Source: Lutjanus erythropterus (lineage: Eukaryota > Chordata > Actinopteri > Lutjaniformes > Lutjanidae). Taken from it: DNA of 64,000 nucleotides. Location of the stretch: contig CM034597.1 in NCBI GenBank assembly GCA_020091685.1, positions 29,376,388 through 29,440,387 on the forward strand, read 5' to 3'. The number at the start of each line of letters is the position of its first letter. Position 1 is the first letter of the stretch. Below, one piece after another: positions 1 to 12,300 of this stretch. The position numbers and the translations under genes are program-made. Below the pieces are notes generated by a model. That model worked only from the letters and a program-made list of their open reading frames with translations, was not told the origin of the DNA and searched no databases.

Positions 1-364
1 ACACACAGTCGACCATGTGTTTCATGTTTCTGCATGCAGAAAAGGAGGGAGAGATAGAGAGTGCTAAACTCAGAGGACAGTAAATGACAACAGAGAAGCT
101 TCGACTCTGTCTGTCCTCTTTCTAAAAGGGCGATGTGACGGCGGCAGTAAACAGGCTGTGAACAGGCTGTGGGCTCTGAGATTATTTCTTTGTCACCAGC
201 AGAGCCACCAGTGTTGCTGAGCACTGCTGTGGAGCAAATCCTCCTAGAGAGGACTGATTGGATTTTTGTTCCAGGGAGCCTTTTGTGTTAGCAGCATAGG
301 GACTAGATAATAGAGGTTGATGCCACTCTGTCTCTGTGTTATGGCTGGTGGATTGAGTTTTTGG

Positions 365-366
<2 letters not shown>

Positions 367-426
<60 letters not shown>
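367..426. repeat. (TG)n microsatellite, about 30 units
   Basis: Uninterrupted TG repeat of about 60 bases. Confidence 0.98.
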
Positions 427-427
<1 letters not shown>

Positions 428-1934
428 AGCCAGGGCACCATCTCTCTAAACAACCAGTATATCACTGTTATTCACAACCTATTGCATCCTCTTTGCTTTA
501 GAGCAAGGATGTCAAACGCACAGCCTGTAAACCAGATCCGGTCCAGTCTGGCCCTATGGATGGCTTTCCAAAGTGTAAAAAATTGCAAAACAGTCATCAA
601 TTGCAGATCAGAGATTCTGTTTTTCCCTGAAAAATCTATTAATACTTACTGCGGTCATTTAAAAACACTGAACGTTGTGCAGAATATTGTCAATCAGCAG
701 CTTCAGGACAGAGGAATCTGTATCAAACTTTTATTTTGAAATAATGTGGAACCGTGTTGCTAAAGCACTGCCAAAACTTTTGATTTGTAAGTAATTTGTT
801 ATGCAGGGATAACCTAACCTAAATTCTCCCTGATTAGTTTCCACTTCAGTTGGTAATGCAGTGCTGCAGCGATGTGACTACACAGCGTTTGAAATGTCTG
901 AAAAATTAAAAGAATTTCTAGATCTCGAGAAGTTGTTCAAATCCTAAAGAAGTAAAATGCTATATTGCTGTTGAGTCCCAAAATACATAAATGTTTTGTG
1001 CCTTTGTAGATCCACATGTGACACTTATTTTTCTTAAGATATATCTGGCTGCTAATCATGTGTATTCAAATGAATGATTCATTCATTGTCAAGGTTTTAA
1101 GAATGTACTTGTACTTGTACTTGTTAAACAGTTTTAGAGGTGAGGTATTTATAGGTTATAATGCAGTGGTTTTACTGTTCTGGCCTTCTTGAGATCAAAT
1201 TAAGTTGTAACACTCCTGCCTTATAGCTTATAGGATATTAAATATTGCATTTTGGAGATTGCTAACTGAGTGAATACCTGATATTATTAGTAAGGCTTCA
1301 CCGCTATGATAAATAGTTAATATGATAACCTGTCACTCTGCTAAATTAAGAATATTCTGTGCAGGTATACATGTGTTGCCAAAAGATATTCTCTGCCAAT
1401 GGCCAAGGTCATTATCAGTCTTTTCTGAGTCTGGGCCAGCCCCTCTGTCAGATCTACGTGTGCAGCATGTATGCCCAATGGGTGTGTATGTAGAGAACTG
1501 TATGTATAAATAAAAAAATGTATAAATTATTGATTTTCCATAGGGAAATTCTACTTTTAATTGCTCTGCTTTCACTGGCAGGTCAGCCGTCAGGTTCAGT
1601 AGCAGAACGGCAGTCTCTGTCTTTTCTCCAAGAAACTTCAACACAGCAGCACGCTTGAACCCGAGGCCTTTAAATCAGGAAATTCTCCTACTCATTACGC
1701 CACCCTGCTGTCCTGTGCGCGAGTGTGACTTTGCACTGACCTCTATTGGAGACCGCGGAATGATACCGACTCTTACAGGCCAATCACAGTCAAAAAGCCA
1801 GTTAAAGCAGACATTCAGCAGGGAGGATAGTCAGGAAGTGAGTTTTCGAGAAATGTCAGCCATAAAGATAACTATAGATTCATAGTTACTGATCAACAAT
1901 CCTGTTAAACCTGTGCAGATGTAGTCACCAGCAG

Positions 1935-2276
1935 AGACGTTAAGCAGAATACTGCTGTGGACAGGGTCAGCAACAAAAGTTGTTTTGGACACTTCAAGAA
2001 AAACCCAGTATCAATTTAAGTATACACTGTCTTAAGAATATTTTTTACCACTTTACTTTGCCATCAGACAGCCTTTTCCTGAGCAAAATGGCCATTACAT
2101 AAGTCAAGTATCGCTCTTGCCAAACCAACCGAACCCCATGGGTGAAATCAGACATTTAAGGTTGCAGAATACAGGAGTTGCTAGTTGCTTTGATTGTGTT
2201 ATTGTGTGACTACTGGGTCGATAAAAACCTCATCCTCATACAACCCCACATTAAATGATCCAAACTATCTCTTAAA
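1935..2276. mobile_element. GGATAG-type foldback MITE, truncated copy
   Basis: Shares long stretches with 7922-8514, 16982-17587 and 61017-61540 (actgctgtggacagggtcag; ttgccatcagacagcctttt; acaaccccacattaaatgat). The end opposite the rightmost TIR is missing. Confidence 0.75.
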
Positions 2277-5200
2277 TTTACAGGACAGGGAAAATTGCAC
2301 TCAGCGCCCTAAATTCTTCTGTACCCATCTTTCAGTGGTGGCAGCTCATTGAGAACAGAGGTGGACTGTTGTCAGGCCGTGTGTCTCAGGCCATGCAGCA
2401 ACTGATTGCTAGATTCGTCTTGACTGTTTTCTCCGCCACTGAACTAAATGTATCTCAGCAGTGAGAGATTGTTTCCTGCATCTGGATGGCAGAGGAGATG
2501 CATGACATGTGGCATACTTTCTCACTGTCAGTGTTTGTGTGCCCAGGCCAGAGAGCTGTTGTGAGATGTTTCTTTACTTACTTTTCTGCCTTTTTCGTGT
2601 GAAGTGTAGCAGTGTATTTTGCCAGATTAGTAGATGTGAAATTAGACTGACATAAGTGGACATGATTGCAGAAAAATATTGTTATTTTACCACAGATTTA
2701 AATAGGTTTGGGTCAGCATTATTTGAGCTTAAACAGATGAAAATGTGTTTGCATTTTGTTCACTGGAGTTTAGATTTGCTCACTAAGATGAAAAACAGAT
2801 TTGGATATGAATAAAAACATGAAATAGAATGAGGATACAAGAGGAAAAAGCTGTGTGGCATAAACAGATTTTATTGTACTTTGGAGACTCACAGCTCTTT
2901 CAACAGAAATTAAAACAAGAGTAATAAAAGAGCAGCAAGTAATGGCAGAAAAATAAACTAATAAGACAACTGCTGGGTTTTGATGTGCTTTTCCAGACGC
3001 AGCAGCTGCACAAACACTCTGTATTAAGCTCTGAATCAATCTTAACCTCCTCCAAGTGTACAGTAAGCTGCAGGAATGATTCTGTGGAGGGATTTGAGAT
3101 CTGTGACCTTGCCTGTCCTTGACTGGTGTTTGTGTGTGTGGGCGGGGGTCTCTGTCTGGCTGGTTGGTGGTTAAGTAAAAGCCGCTAGTTGTCAAAGCAC
3201 TTTGCCCCTCAACATGCCCCTGCTGTCCCCCCCAATCTGACCCACCACCCTTCCACTACGGGTCCCCCCTCATCCCCTAGTAAGGAGCAAGCGGCCGGTT
3301 GGCCTGAGTTTTATCTGCTATTATCTGTCAGACGCTGTGCACCTGTGAGCCTGGCTGCCCCTCTGCATGACGGGCAGCTGTGGTCGCTCGTCCAATCCCA
3401 GTGGCTCCCTGCTGTCAGCCACAGCAGCAACGAGAAGTTCTCTGGCTGCCTCCGTCTCTGTCTGACAGCCGCCCTGGAGGAAAGGGTAAGAGAAGCAAAG
3501 GGAAGAGAAGGAAAAGGGGGGGAGAAATACCATTAAGATGAGCTGTATTCCCACAGACCAAAGCCTGCCCACCAGCCATGTGCTGCGGCTCACCTGGCTG
3601 CCAGATAAGTGGAGATTAGAGGAGAGGAGACGGTGGAAAAGGTATTAGAGGCATAAGAAAAATTCTCTCTGAAACCCGGGGACAGCCTTGATACTTTTAG
3701 GATTTCTTGTGTCGTGTCTGACATTTGATGCCAACGCAGAAAGGGCACAGAGACAGACGGTCCACGCTGCTCTTACACAGATGGGATGATCTCCATTGCT
3801 TTTATGTATTTTGGCTTGTTTGTTCCCTGTAGTCTATTGTTCGACTCACTGTTGCCAGTGTATGAATTACAGTTTTGTGAGTTCCCTATCTAGTTAGCGG
3901 AGAATAACAGTCTGGTGACACTGGCAAGATCAATACAGGGCCGCAGTAGGAGGTGGAGCGGCCCTAATGAACTGAATTGACTGGTGCTGAAATATGATCA
4001 GTATTTCTCTGGTGGTCATTATGTTCCTTATGAAGAAGATCAATGTCTCCAGGGTGGATCACTGAGTATACACAGCGTGGTGGCAGGGCCAGCGCTGATA
4101 CCATTCTAAATACTTAATGAAGGGTTTATTCACAATAAGGTTTGTCTTTGTGAGTGTGTGCGTGTCCGTCTTTCTTTCTCCCGTCTCTCTCTTTCAGTCA
4201 AAGGTCTGTTTTCAGGCCCTGCGGCATTAGTAACTGATGTGCTTGTATGAGGCTGTGCTGTTCATTTCATGGGCTATCACTTTTTAAATTGGTGAATGCC
4301 TTCTTCATGGTTGATTAGTAATTCATGCGGAGCTAATTAAGAGGCATAATAAGAGAAAGACTGGTGAGATGCCTCCAACCAAAATAGGAAAAACGGCTTC
4401 ACCCTGGACTGTAAACAGTCGTGATTGATCGTGGTAGCGTGTTGCCCATAAAAGACGTTTACGCCTCTCTGAATCTGTCATCTTGCAACCAGGCGCCCAT
4501 ATCTTCATTTTGCTCAGTGCTTTCCTGATCTTTGAGCATCTTTCCAGAAAGTTGCCTTAATGATCCCTCCATCCCGGCTGTCTAATGCCTGGCACCGTCA
4601 TTTTGCTGGGTGTGTTGTCTGTACGCTGTTGCTCAGGCTGGCGCTCACCCCTGCCAACCATCATCACACACGCAGCACCAGCATCTGTCCATCCTGCAGA
4701 TTGGCACAGGTGCTGCCTTTAGATTGGCTGTCTACGTGCCGGTAAGTTAATGCACACACCCCGCAGACATTTTTCACCTAAACTGCAGGACCTCATCTCA
4801 CTATATTTGTCCGTCGTATTTACGCACACTCTCTTATCAGAAGCATAAAGGGGTCGTTTATTTTATCTGTTTGTCCGTGAGTCAGTGGGAACTCTTTATG
4901 ATTCCCGGCGTACCGCTGCAATGATGACGTGTGTGCCCGCAGTCTAATTCCATCATCAGCATCATTACTGCTATTATCCCGTGTCTCCCTTTAATGCAGG
5001 CTAATGGATGACCAATAAAGATAGATGAGCCTGGCAGTGTGGAGCTAATAGGCAGGACATGATGTCTGGCTTCTGTCCTGACTTGAGTCTACACCCGATC
5101 AACTGCCCTCTGAGATAAAAACATAGCTAAAATATTATCTACTTAATCCTTATAAATCAGTGTATCTTCAGATAATTAGCATGTTGATAGTCAACTCAGA

Positions 5201-5655
5201 GTGGATTTTGTGTGTTTGAGTAACTGTTTTTAAGAAGAGCTGATTGGATTTGTTAAACAAATAGCAGCTGTGCTTTTAATTGTCACGATGGTGACAAGGC
5301 AACACACAACAATGGGCACACAGCATTTAACTGATATTTATAGTGCTATAATTTAATCCCATTTTTGTATATGCAAAGGTTATTTTAGCCTTAAAGGTCC
5401 AGTATGTAAGATTTGAGGGGATCTTTTGGCAGAATATGGCAGAGATGGAATTTAATATTTATGGAATTTAATGTTGTTATGTTTTCATTGGTAAATCATC
5501 ACCTGAAAATAAGAATTTTGTGTATTAGAGAGGACACAGATCCCCTTCCACCAAGGTTCGACATAAATGAAGCGCAGTATTTACACACCCAAAGGTGTCT
5601 AGTTATGTGTCAGGCAAAACACCTGTGGACTGATCATTTTTGAGATAACTGACAG

Positions 5656-5964
5656 TAGGGCTGGATGATATTGAGAGATTATTGAGATTGCAATAATAAT
5701 GTAGGGCTGATTATTGTGCTTTCACAAAATACTGACACAGTGAGATTTTTGATAAATAATGATCAGTTATATGGGTATAATGAATAAATGGACAAAGGCA
5801 AATAATGGAACAGCTGTAACCGTTTAGAAAGTTCAGAAAATTCTGTCTTTTCTGTCATGCAGCCTTTAAAACCAGGATAGGTGGTACCACAGTATAACAT
5901 TGTAAGACAATATCTACACTAATATCATGATGTCAATGTAATATTGATATATTCCCCAGCCCTA
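5656..5964. mobile_element. MITE with AGGGCTGG termini
   Basis: Imperfect terminal inverted repeats tagggctggatgata and tattccccagcccta bound 309 bases. The ends resemble the common fish hAT-like MITE with gggctgggcgata/tatcgcccagccc termini. No clear target duplication. Confidence 0.65.
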
Positions 5965-7827
5965 ATCAAGAAAATATATTTTATTCAATGTAACTACTGG
6001 CATGCAAGCCTTATAGTTCATATAGAAAACTGCATGTTCACCCACCAGTGTTCAGTCAAGCTCTGTGACCTGGTTGAAGCTAAATCAGAGAGTTCAGCAG
6101 TGCAGTGGAGCAATGTACCATGAAATAATTACAGTGAGGAAAAGGGAGTACATGGGTTAAGTTTTGAGACTTTTGGTGCATGAAAATAGTTCTCACAGAG
6201 GCTGACATGACGTACAATACCATATAAAGAACTGAGGCAAAAGAAGTACTCAGATCACAGTGTAGAAATAGTCTTTTACAAGTAGTCCTGCATTCCAAAT
6301 TTGACTTAGTAAAAGTTTAAAACTATTAACAGCACAATATACTTTAAGTACATCAGTAAAAGAACTCCATCTATTTATTTATTGGTTTTATTTATTTATT
6401 TGGACGGCACACATTGATAACCTGTAAGTAAGGTAGCCAAGAAGCTTTTTTTAATCATGATGTCCACTATAGATCTCTTATCTTGATAAGTATATAATGA
6501 TACATCATAATTTATTTTTTGATTATATTTTATGTCATTCATACCAATTTGTATAGTAACTAAAATTATTAGATAAATGCAGTGGCGTACATGCAGTGCA
6601 ATATTTGTCATATTCAGAAGTGCCTGTAGAATAAAATAAATTTGAGGGAGTTCAACTTTTATTGTGTCTCTAGGCAGACTTCCATCTGTGGTGCAACTTG
6701 TGGAGAAAGTTGAACTTCTTCTGGCTGCAGGAATAACATAATATAAGGCTTTTAAATGGAGTGGTGTCCCCCTTAAAATACTGGCCACTTCAAAGACAGA
6801 AAGCTCCAGAAAGAGAGCAGCCTTATGTTGACAAGCCCAGCCTTGAGGACAGGAGAGCCATTGAACAGAAGCTTAGATTAGCAGTAATCCTCTGTTCGAC
6901 TTGTTGAGAAGCTGCTCAAATCTCTTGTCTATCACTCTCACTCCTGTTATAGTTTGTGGAGCCCTGCCAAAGTATCAGTGCATAGATATATACAAAATGA
7001 CTGTGACTCAACCTGAAAAAATAAACTCCATTTAATCCCTACCTCTAAAATACAATTTATTAAAGAATGGTGCAGAATTTAACTTCTGGAAAAGTATATG
7101 AAAGTTACATTTTGACAGTTCAACTTAGCGCTTCTTCACGGAAAAGTGAAGCGAGGAGACGTAACCACTCACTCGAACTGAAAACAGCAGAAAATACTGC
7201 TCCAATAACTGAAGTAAAATGACTGGCGTTATGTTCTGAACATTATTGTCATCGCTTTGTTTGTTTGTTTTCAAATTCTCTTGTATACATCTACCAGACT
7301 CTGAGAGCGGTCACACAGCACAGTGAACAAACATCATGGGGAAGCTGGCATTTGAAACAGGCCTAATCATAACTAACTAAATGCCTGAAACTATGAAACG
7401 AGATATCAGAGAAGAAAAAAGGCTCCATATAGTTCTGCATCAGTTACTTTTCAATTACAGCAGGCGAAGCAGAACGAAATTGTTAGTGTCATTTATCGAC
7501 TGTGGTGCTCTCCATTAGAGTAACAACTGAGAGAAATCCATCCTGTTGTATAAGCACCTGGCTGTCTTACAATAACAAAGAGTTCGTTTCTGTCAGCTGG
7601 CCTTAAGTCTTTCTGTTGTGATACAAGGAACAGATGAGATGTGTGTACACCAGGAAACACATGAAGGCACAGAGAGCAGTGAAATCTGGCCGGGCAGGTA
7701 ATCATCTTGGTGGCTTTTCTCACTGTACTGCCCTGAAACAATTCCCTCAGAAGACAGAGTGAGCAGTAATGGGCATCTAAATTGATGAGGGTAATGATCC
7801 AGGACGACTGAAATGTCCTGCCTAATC
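5965..7827. other. gene-free AT-rich stretch
   Basis: No exon or recognised element. A low-complexity (TTTA)-like run is near 6370-6403. Confidence 0.5.
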
Positions 7828-7835
7828 ACTTAAAG

Positions 7836-8746
7836 CAGGGGTTCCCAAACTTTTTCATGTCAAGGACCCCCAGAGGAGATGCACATTTGACCACAGGCCC
7901 CCAATTTGAGAGGATTTTGTCAAAAAGGGATAGTCTGGATTATTTGAAGTGAGCCTGTATGCGGTCACTGTGTTACCTAGTCCTGCCCCTAGTTTGGAGA
8001 AGGAGAGAGGGGGAACAGCATGGATGCTATTAAATGTACTGCTGTGGACAGAGTCAGCAACAAAAGGTATTATACCCACTTTTAAGACGTCCACCTAAAA
8101 ATCTCAATATCAGTTTAAGTGTACACGACTTTGCTGTCAGACAGCCTTTTCTGATGGGAAACTGCTGTTATGCGAGCCAAATATTGCTCTCTCCAAACCA
8201 ACCAAACTCTAAAAGCATAATCGGTCATTTTACCACAGGGGTAGCTGGTCCTCCACTGTCTCAATTTGTTTGTTTGTTTGTTTGTTTGTGCTATTGTGTG
8301 GCTTTGGTGGCTCAGGTATCCTTTTAAAATACAAAGGTCACACAATCCTCACAAAAAACCCTAACAAATTGAGGCAGCGGTAGACCAGCAACTCCTGTTT
8401 TCTGCAAAGTTAAATTACTGATTTCATTTATGGAGTTTGTTCTGTGTCTCTGTCTTCCCAGTGACACTGACTATTGATAAATCCCACTTAAAATATCCTG
8501 AACTATCCCTTTAATGTATACCCCCTATGCATTTTTTTAAAAATATTTATATATTTGTTTGTTTGTTTGATGATAATTAAGTCTTGATAGTCAATCAATG
8601 ATCAAACTAGAATCACTAAATATTACAATCATTCTTCACTTGTGGTTCTAGCTTCCAAAATAATGTGATAAAAGTTAAAATATTCTCTTCCTCTTTTTGC
8701 TGGGGATCCCCCTGTTGGTCTCTGGAACCCAGTTTGAAAACCACTA
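7836..8746. mobile_element. hAT-like MITE (CAG..GGTTCCC termini) carrying a nested MITE
   Basis: Left end caggggttcccaaac and right end gtttgaaaaccacta are imperfect inverted repeats, flanked by 8-bp duplications acttaaag (7828-7835) and actaaaac (8747-8754), six of eight identical. The 8-bp length points to hAT-type transposition. It is interrupted at 7922-8514 by a second element. Confidence 0.65.
7922..8514. mobile_element. GGATAG-type foldback MITE, near-complete, nested copy
   Basis: Begins aaagggatagtctggatta and ends gaactatccctttaa, inverted repeats of each other. Internal sequence matches the other family copies. A (TTTG)n run lies at about 8266-8289. The TTAA at the right end suggests a TTAA target site (piggyBac-like), which is inference. 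Confidence 0.75.
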
Positions 8747-8754
8747 ACTAAAAC

Positions 8755-9159
8755 AAATATTTCCCTTATAAATATTTGGTTGTTTTCAAATATGCTGACA
8801 TTAATATTAGTATTTTTGTCATCTTGGTCTTCACAGATGTTTTAAATTTGAAAGAAATTAAAAACATGTTTTTAATATTATAATTACACTACATGTGCAA
8901 AAGGAAAAACATTTCATATTCCTTACATAAAGAGATCAAATTTGTTTTTGAATGCTTCTTTATCTTAACATCTCTTAAAAGCAAAGTTAATGTCAATTAC
9001 TTATGCCTTGATGATCTACCCTGGTGATGTGGACCAGGCATGAGTAGCCGAGCGCAGACAGACACCATCCCCAACCCCCCTATGTGTATATTTTTTTAAT
9101 ACTTTGTGAGGAAAAACTGTCAACCATATCCAAAGTGCAGGACCAAAGAGAAGTAAATA
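8755..9159 (+). promoter_or_regulatory. bend5 upstream region and 5' UTR
   Basis: AT-rich sequence leading into exon 1. A TATA-like run (tgtatattttttt) lies near 9083 but no start site can be fixed. The sequence just before the ATG is purine-rich with an in-frame stop, typical of a 5' UTR. No upstream exon was recognised. Confidence 0.4.
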
Positions 9160-9343
9160 ATGTATGCTTTTGTTAGATTCTTTGAAGACGATATGTGCTA
9201 CGCGTTGCCAGTTTCAAATGTCGAAGATTTCAGACCACTGCACAAAACAGATTTTGATAATCAGAAGGTGTATCTGGTTCACAGAACTGAAGAGAATGGC
9301 AGCGCAGGCCAGCCGTGCGAAGTACAGATCCTTGCCCTTGCAG
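9160..9343 (+). CDS. bend5: bend5 coding exon 1
   Basis: Encodes residues 1-61 plus one base of codon 62. The conserved stretch DFDNQKVYLVHR and the end QILALA are BEND5 hallmarks. Donor is cag|gtaagt. The human segment between these two motifs is longer, so the fish exon is compact. Confidence 0.95.
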
Positions 9344-12300
9344 GTAAGTTGTCCTCCTAACACATCAGCTTCTTTATTTTTAACGCTGTTTTTCTCCGTC
9401 TGACCAAGTAACGATGAGGTACGCGAATGTGTTGAATGTGTCAAAGCAAGTCCTTTTGTCCGATCTGTCAGGACGTGATCAGCTGGAATCTGACACTGAT
9501 AGCCACAACAACGTCCTCGGCGGTGGCTAGGCTAGATATGCTAGTTAGATATGCTAAGATAAGTTTGGTAGGCAGTCATACCTTGTCGGCAGCGCTTTAC
9601 AGATTTTTACACCCAGAGTTTCGTGTTCGTATCGTGAGTTAGCTCTCTTGTCTCGATAGAGTGGTGCTGCTTGTTTCGCTAAATACGTGGCATGCAACGT
9701 TAGCCAGTCACAACGGTTGTTTACAAGATGTAGCTAACGCCTGCTAGCTTCGTGTGTATTCGTTCCGCGTTAGCATGTTAGCACCGAAGCGCTAGTTAGC
9801 TGCGTGCAGACTGCAAACTGTCACTACATTACAAACACATGTGACAGCCTGTGGTCGCCCTGTTATCATTTTTGCAGAGGTTTGAACATGTAGTCGAGAC
9901 GCTAGACCGACAGCTTTTGTGTTTTGCGGTTAGCATGTTAGCTGCTTATCTGTTGGTCTGAGCCACAGAGGGGATGCGGTGCTGCAGTCATCGCCGTGTC
10001 ACACACATTAATGCAGACAACATGTAGTTTGCAACCTGTCCGTCACTAACATGACAGCGGCATGGCTGCTTCATGACAGCGCTTCATATTAATGTGCAGA
10101 AGTGTGCAGGTGAAATGGTTTGCTAAACGTTAGCTCCAGTTAGAGTAATGTTTGCTCATGGTCGTTTTCTGTGCCCGATCTTTAACTAGCTACATCACTA
10201 ATCCTCGAGTGTGTGTGAGCTGTCTGCTGCAAGATCGTTCAGATCTAACCAACACCTTCACGGCGGCGTTTATGTTAAATCTCTGTACAGCCAGGACGAT
10301 TTGTATTACAGCTTGCATTTTAGTTTTAGGCTAAAGAGCGCTAAAGTTAGTTTAATCTAGTAGGATGGAGAGACAAAACGCTCTCGGTCCGAGTTTGACA
10401 AATGGATGAAAGAATTCTGTTCACGTTTTATGAAAATCCATCCAACTTTTTGGAAACTTTATGAGTTTCTTCCTGCTTCTGTCTCTGAACTCCACAGATA
10501 CAGTAGAGGAATTTGAAGACAGTATAATGCAAAAGAAGATGAAAATTCCCAAGATGTCCATCAAGAATTCAGGAAACTCTATTGAGAACAGTTTTGGAGA
10601 GGAGAGAATGCCACTCAGGCATAAAAAGGTAGGCTCACCCGAATTAGACAGTAGTAGTGTTGTTTTGGAAGAAATGAGTTTGTACATTTAAATGGGCAGC
10701 ACTGGGTAGTGGACCGCTCTCACTAGATTGTCCTGTTACTTACAATGACACCAATATCATCACATATAATCACACTGCCCCTTCATCATGTTTTAATAAC
10801 CTAACTATTGGTAATGTCTTTAAGATAAGATGTTATGATTCTGTCATAGTTTTAGATTTATTTTTAGTTGTATTTGTTTCTCATCCACACAAATACAAAA
10901 AAACACATAATGGTAATATAAAAGTATGTGTGAGTATGAGGTAGAAACATGCAATGGCTTATATGAAAATGTATATTCAGACAATACAAAATCACTAATA
11001 CATTTACTATACTATAGTGTTCAGAATTGCACATAGAAAATGTGTAGAATCATAGTTAAAATATAATCCTTATAGTTAAATAGTAGTTTCCATGTTTACT
11101 ATTTATTTAACAGTTAAGAATTATCATATTTTTCCAAATCAAATGTTTTCAACAGCAGAACATGTTGTATCTGTGGATGCAAAGTCTACTTTCCATACTT
11201 CACCATAACAAAATGAAATAAGAAAGTGTCCCCTGTTAATTACTTATATTGATAATCGTTTGCTGTGTCACTGAGGACCCTAATTTATTGTGCTTATTGA
11301 AAAAAGTCTTATATCAACACTGCGCAAGTATGACTACAGGTGTTACTTCATGTGCCATGTTGATTCATACACATTAATAAGTCTTACATTGTAAATATAT
11401 CTGTTGATTATACAATGTCACATTTTCATAAACTTGGATGACACCCAAAATCCCCCACGCTATTTTTACCATATGCTGGATTAACACAAATTCAGCACTC
11501 TGGACAGCTGCCCTTTCACAGACAAATCCTCTGAGCGGCTCATCAAAGAACTCAGTGACTCCTCTCCTCCCAGTTCCTATTGAGATCCACACAGTCAAAA
11601 CAAACTGTTTGCAGTCTGTCTGTCATGTCATTTTAGATTGATGTGTGGTGTCCTATTGAGATCAACACAGTCAAAACAAACTGTTTGCAGTCTGTCTGTC
11701 TATCACGTCATTTTTCTGTTGAAGTGTGGTTTTATTCTGCTTTCTATGTGTTGAGATGAATCACATTTTATCACAAATGCACTTTGTTACTAATGCAGCG
11801 AAGAGATTTGTGATATTCTTTAAAATATTTTAATAGAGCGGCATCCAAAAGTATATTTTTATTGTGTTCATATTAAACGTTGGCCATAAAACAACTGTGA
11901 TATGTATCAGCAACAGACACCTCATCAGTGTTAAGTGTTAAAGTTTTTTCTTACTTGCCCAGTCAGGGAAGCTGGTCAGAAAACTACTTGCCTAGTTTTT
12001 GGTTGGCCCTGTAAAAAACTGTTTTATGTCTTTAAATGTCTTGTTTTGTCAGTTTGAAACCCAAAGATATTCAGAAAAGTGATTAATGCAGTGGTTCCCA
12101 AACTGGGAGGGCGGGACCTACTGAGGGGACATGAAGCCACTGCAGGGAGGGTGTGGATGACCAGGGAAGAAATATAGAGGTTTTTAACTTTTGAAGGGGG
12201 GACATGCCATAAAAGACTTTGTGAACCACTGGATTAACTGATTATCAAAATAGTTTAATTTTTTTACTAACTGCACAGTTGGGCAAGTGAGTTGCCACAC

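Larger units (their letters stand above)
1..5655. other. gene-free upstream region
   Basis: No credible exon. Contains the TG repeat at 367-426 and a truncated MITE at 1935-2276. The segments at 3880-4350 and 4860-5060 are repeat-free, with homeodomain-like AT motifs (for example gctaattaag near 4331), and could be regulatory. The rest shows nothing specific. Confidence 0.5.

Noticed and set aside
244..465. Open frames of poly-His/Thr and poly-Cys/Val across 244-739, and similar frames at 30888-31223, 47858-48288 and 60478-60804
   Set aside because: They are translations of TG/CA microsatellites with no homology or splice context.
3189..3536. 115-codon + strand frame in a GC-richer region
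   Set aside because: Low-complexity Pro/Ser/Glu content, no conserved motif and no splice support.
6396..6788. 130-codon minus-strand frame
   Set aside because: AT-rich chance frame with no domain; the reading has the biased composition of non-coding DNA.
9436..10334. Short frames in the CpG-bearing intron 1 as possible alternative first exons
   Set aside because: No BEND5 similarity and no clear donor. A non-coding alternative first exon cannot be excluded without transcripts.
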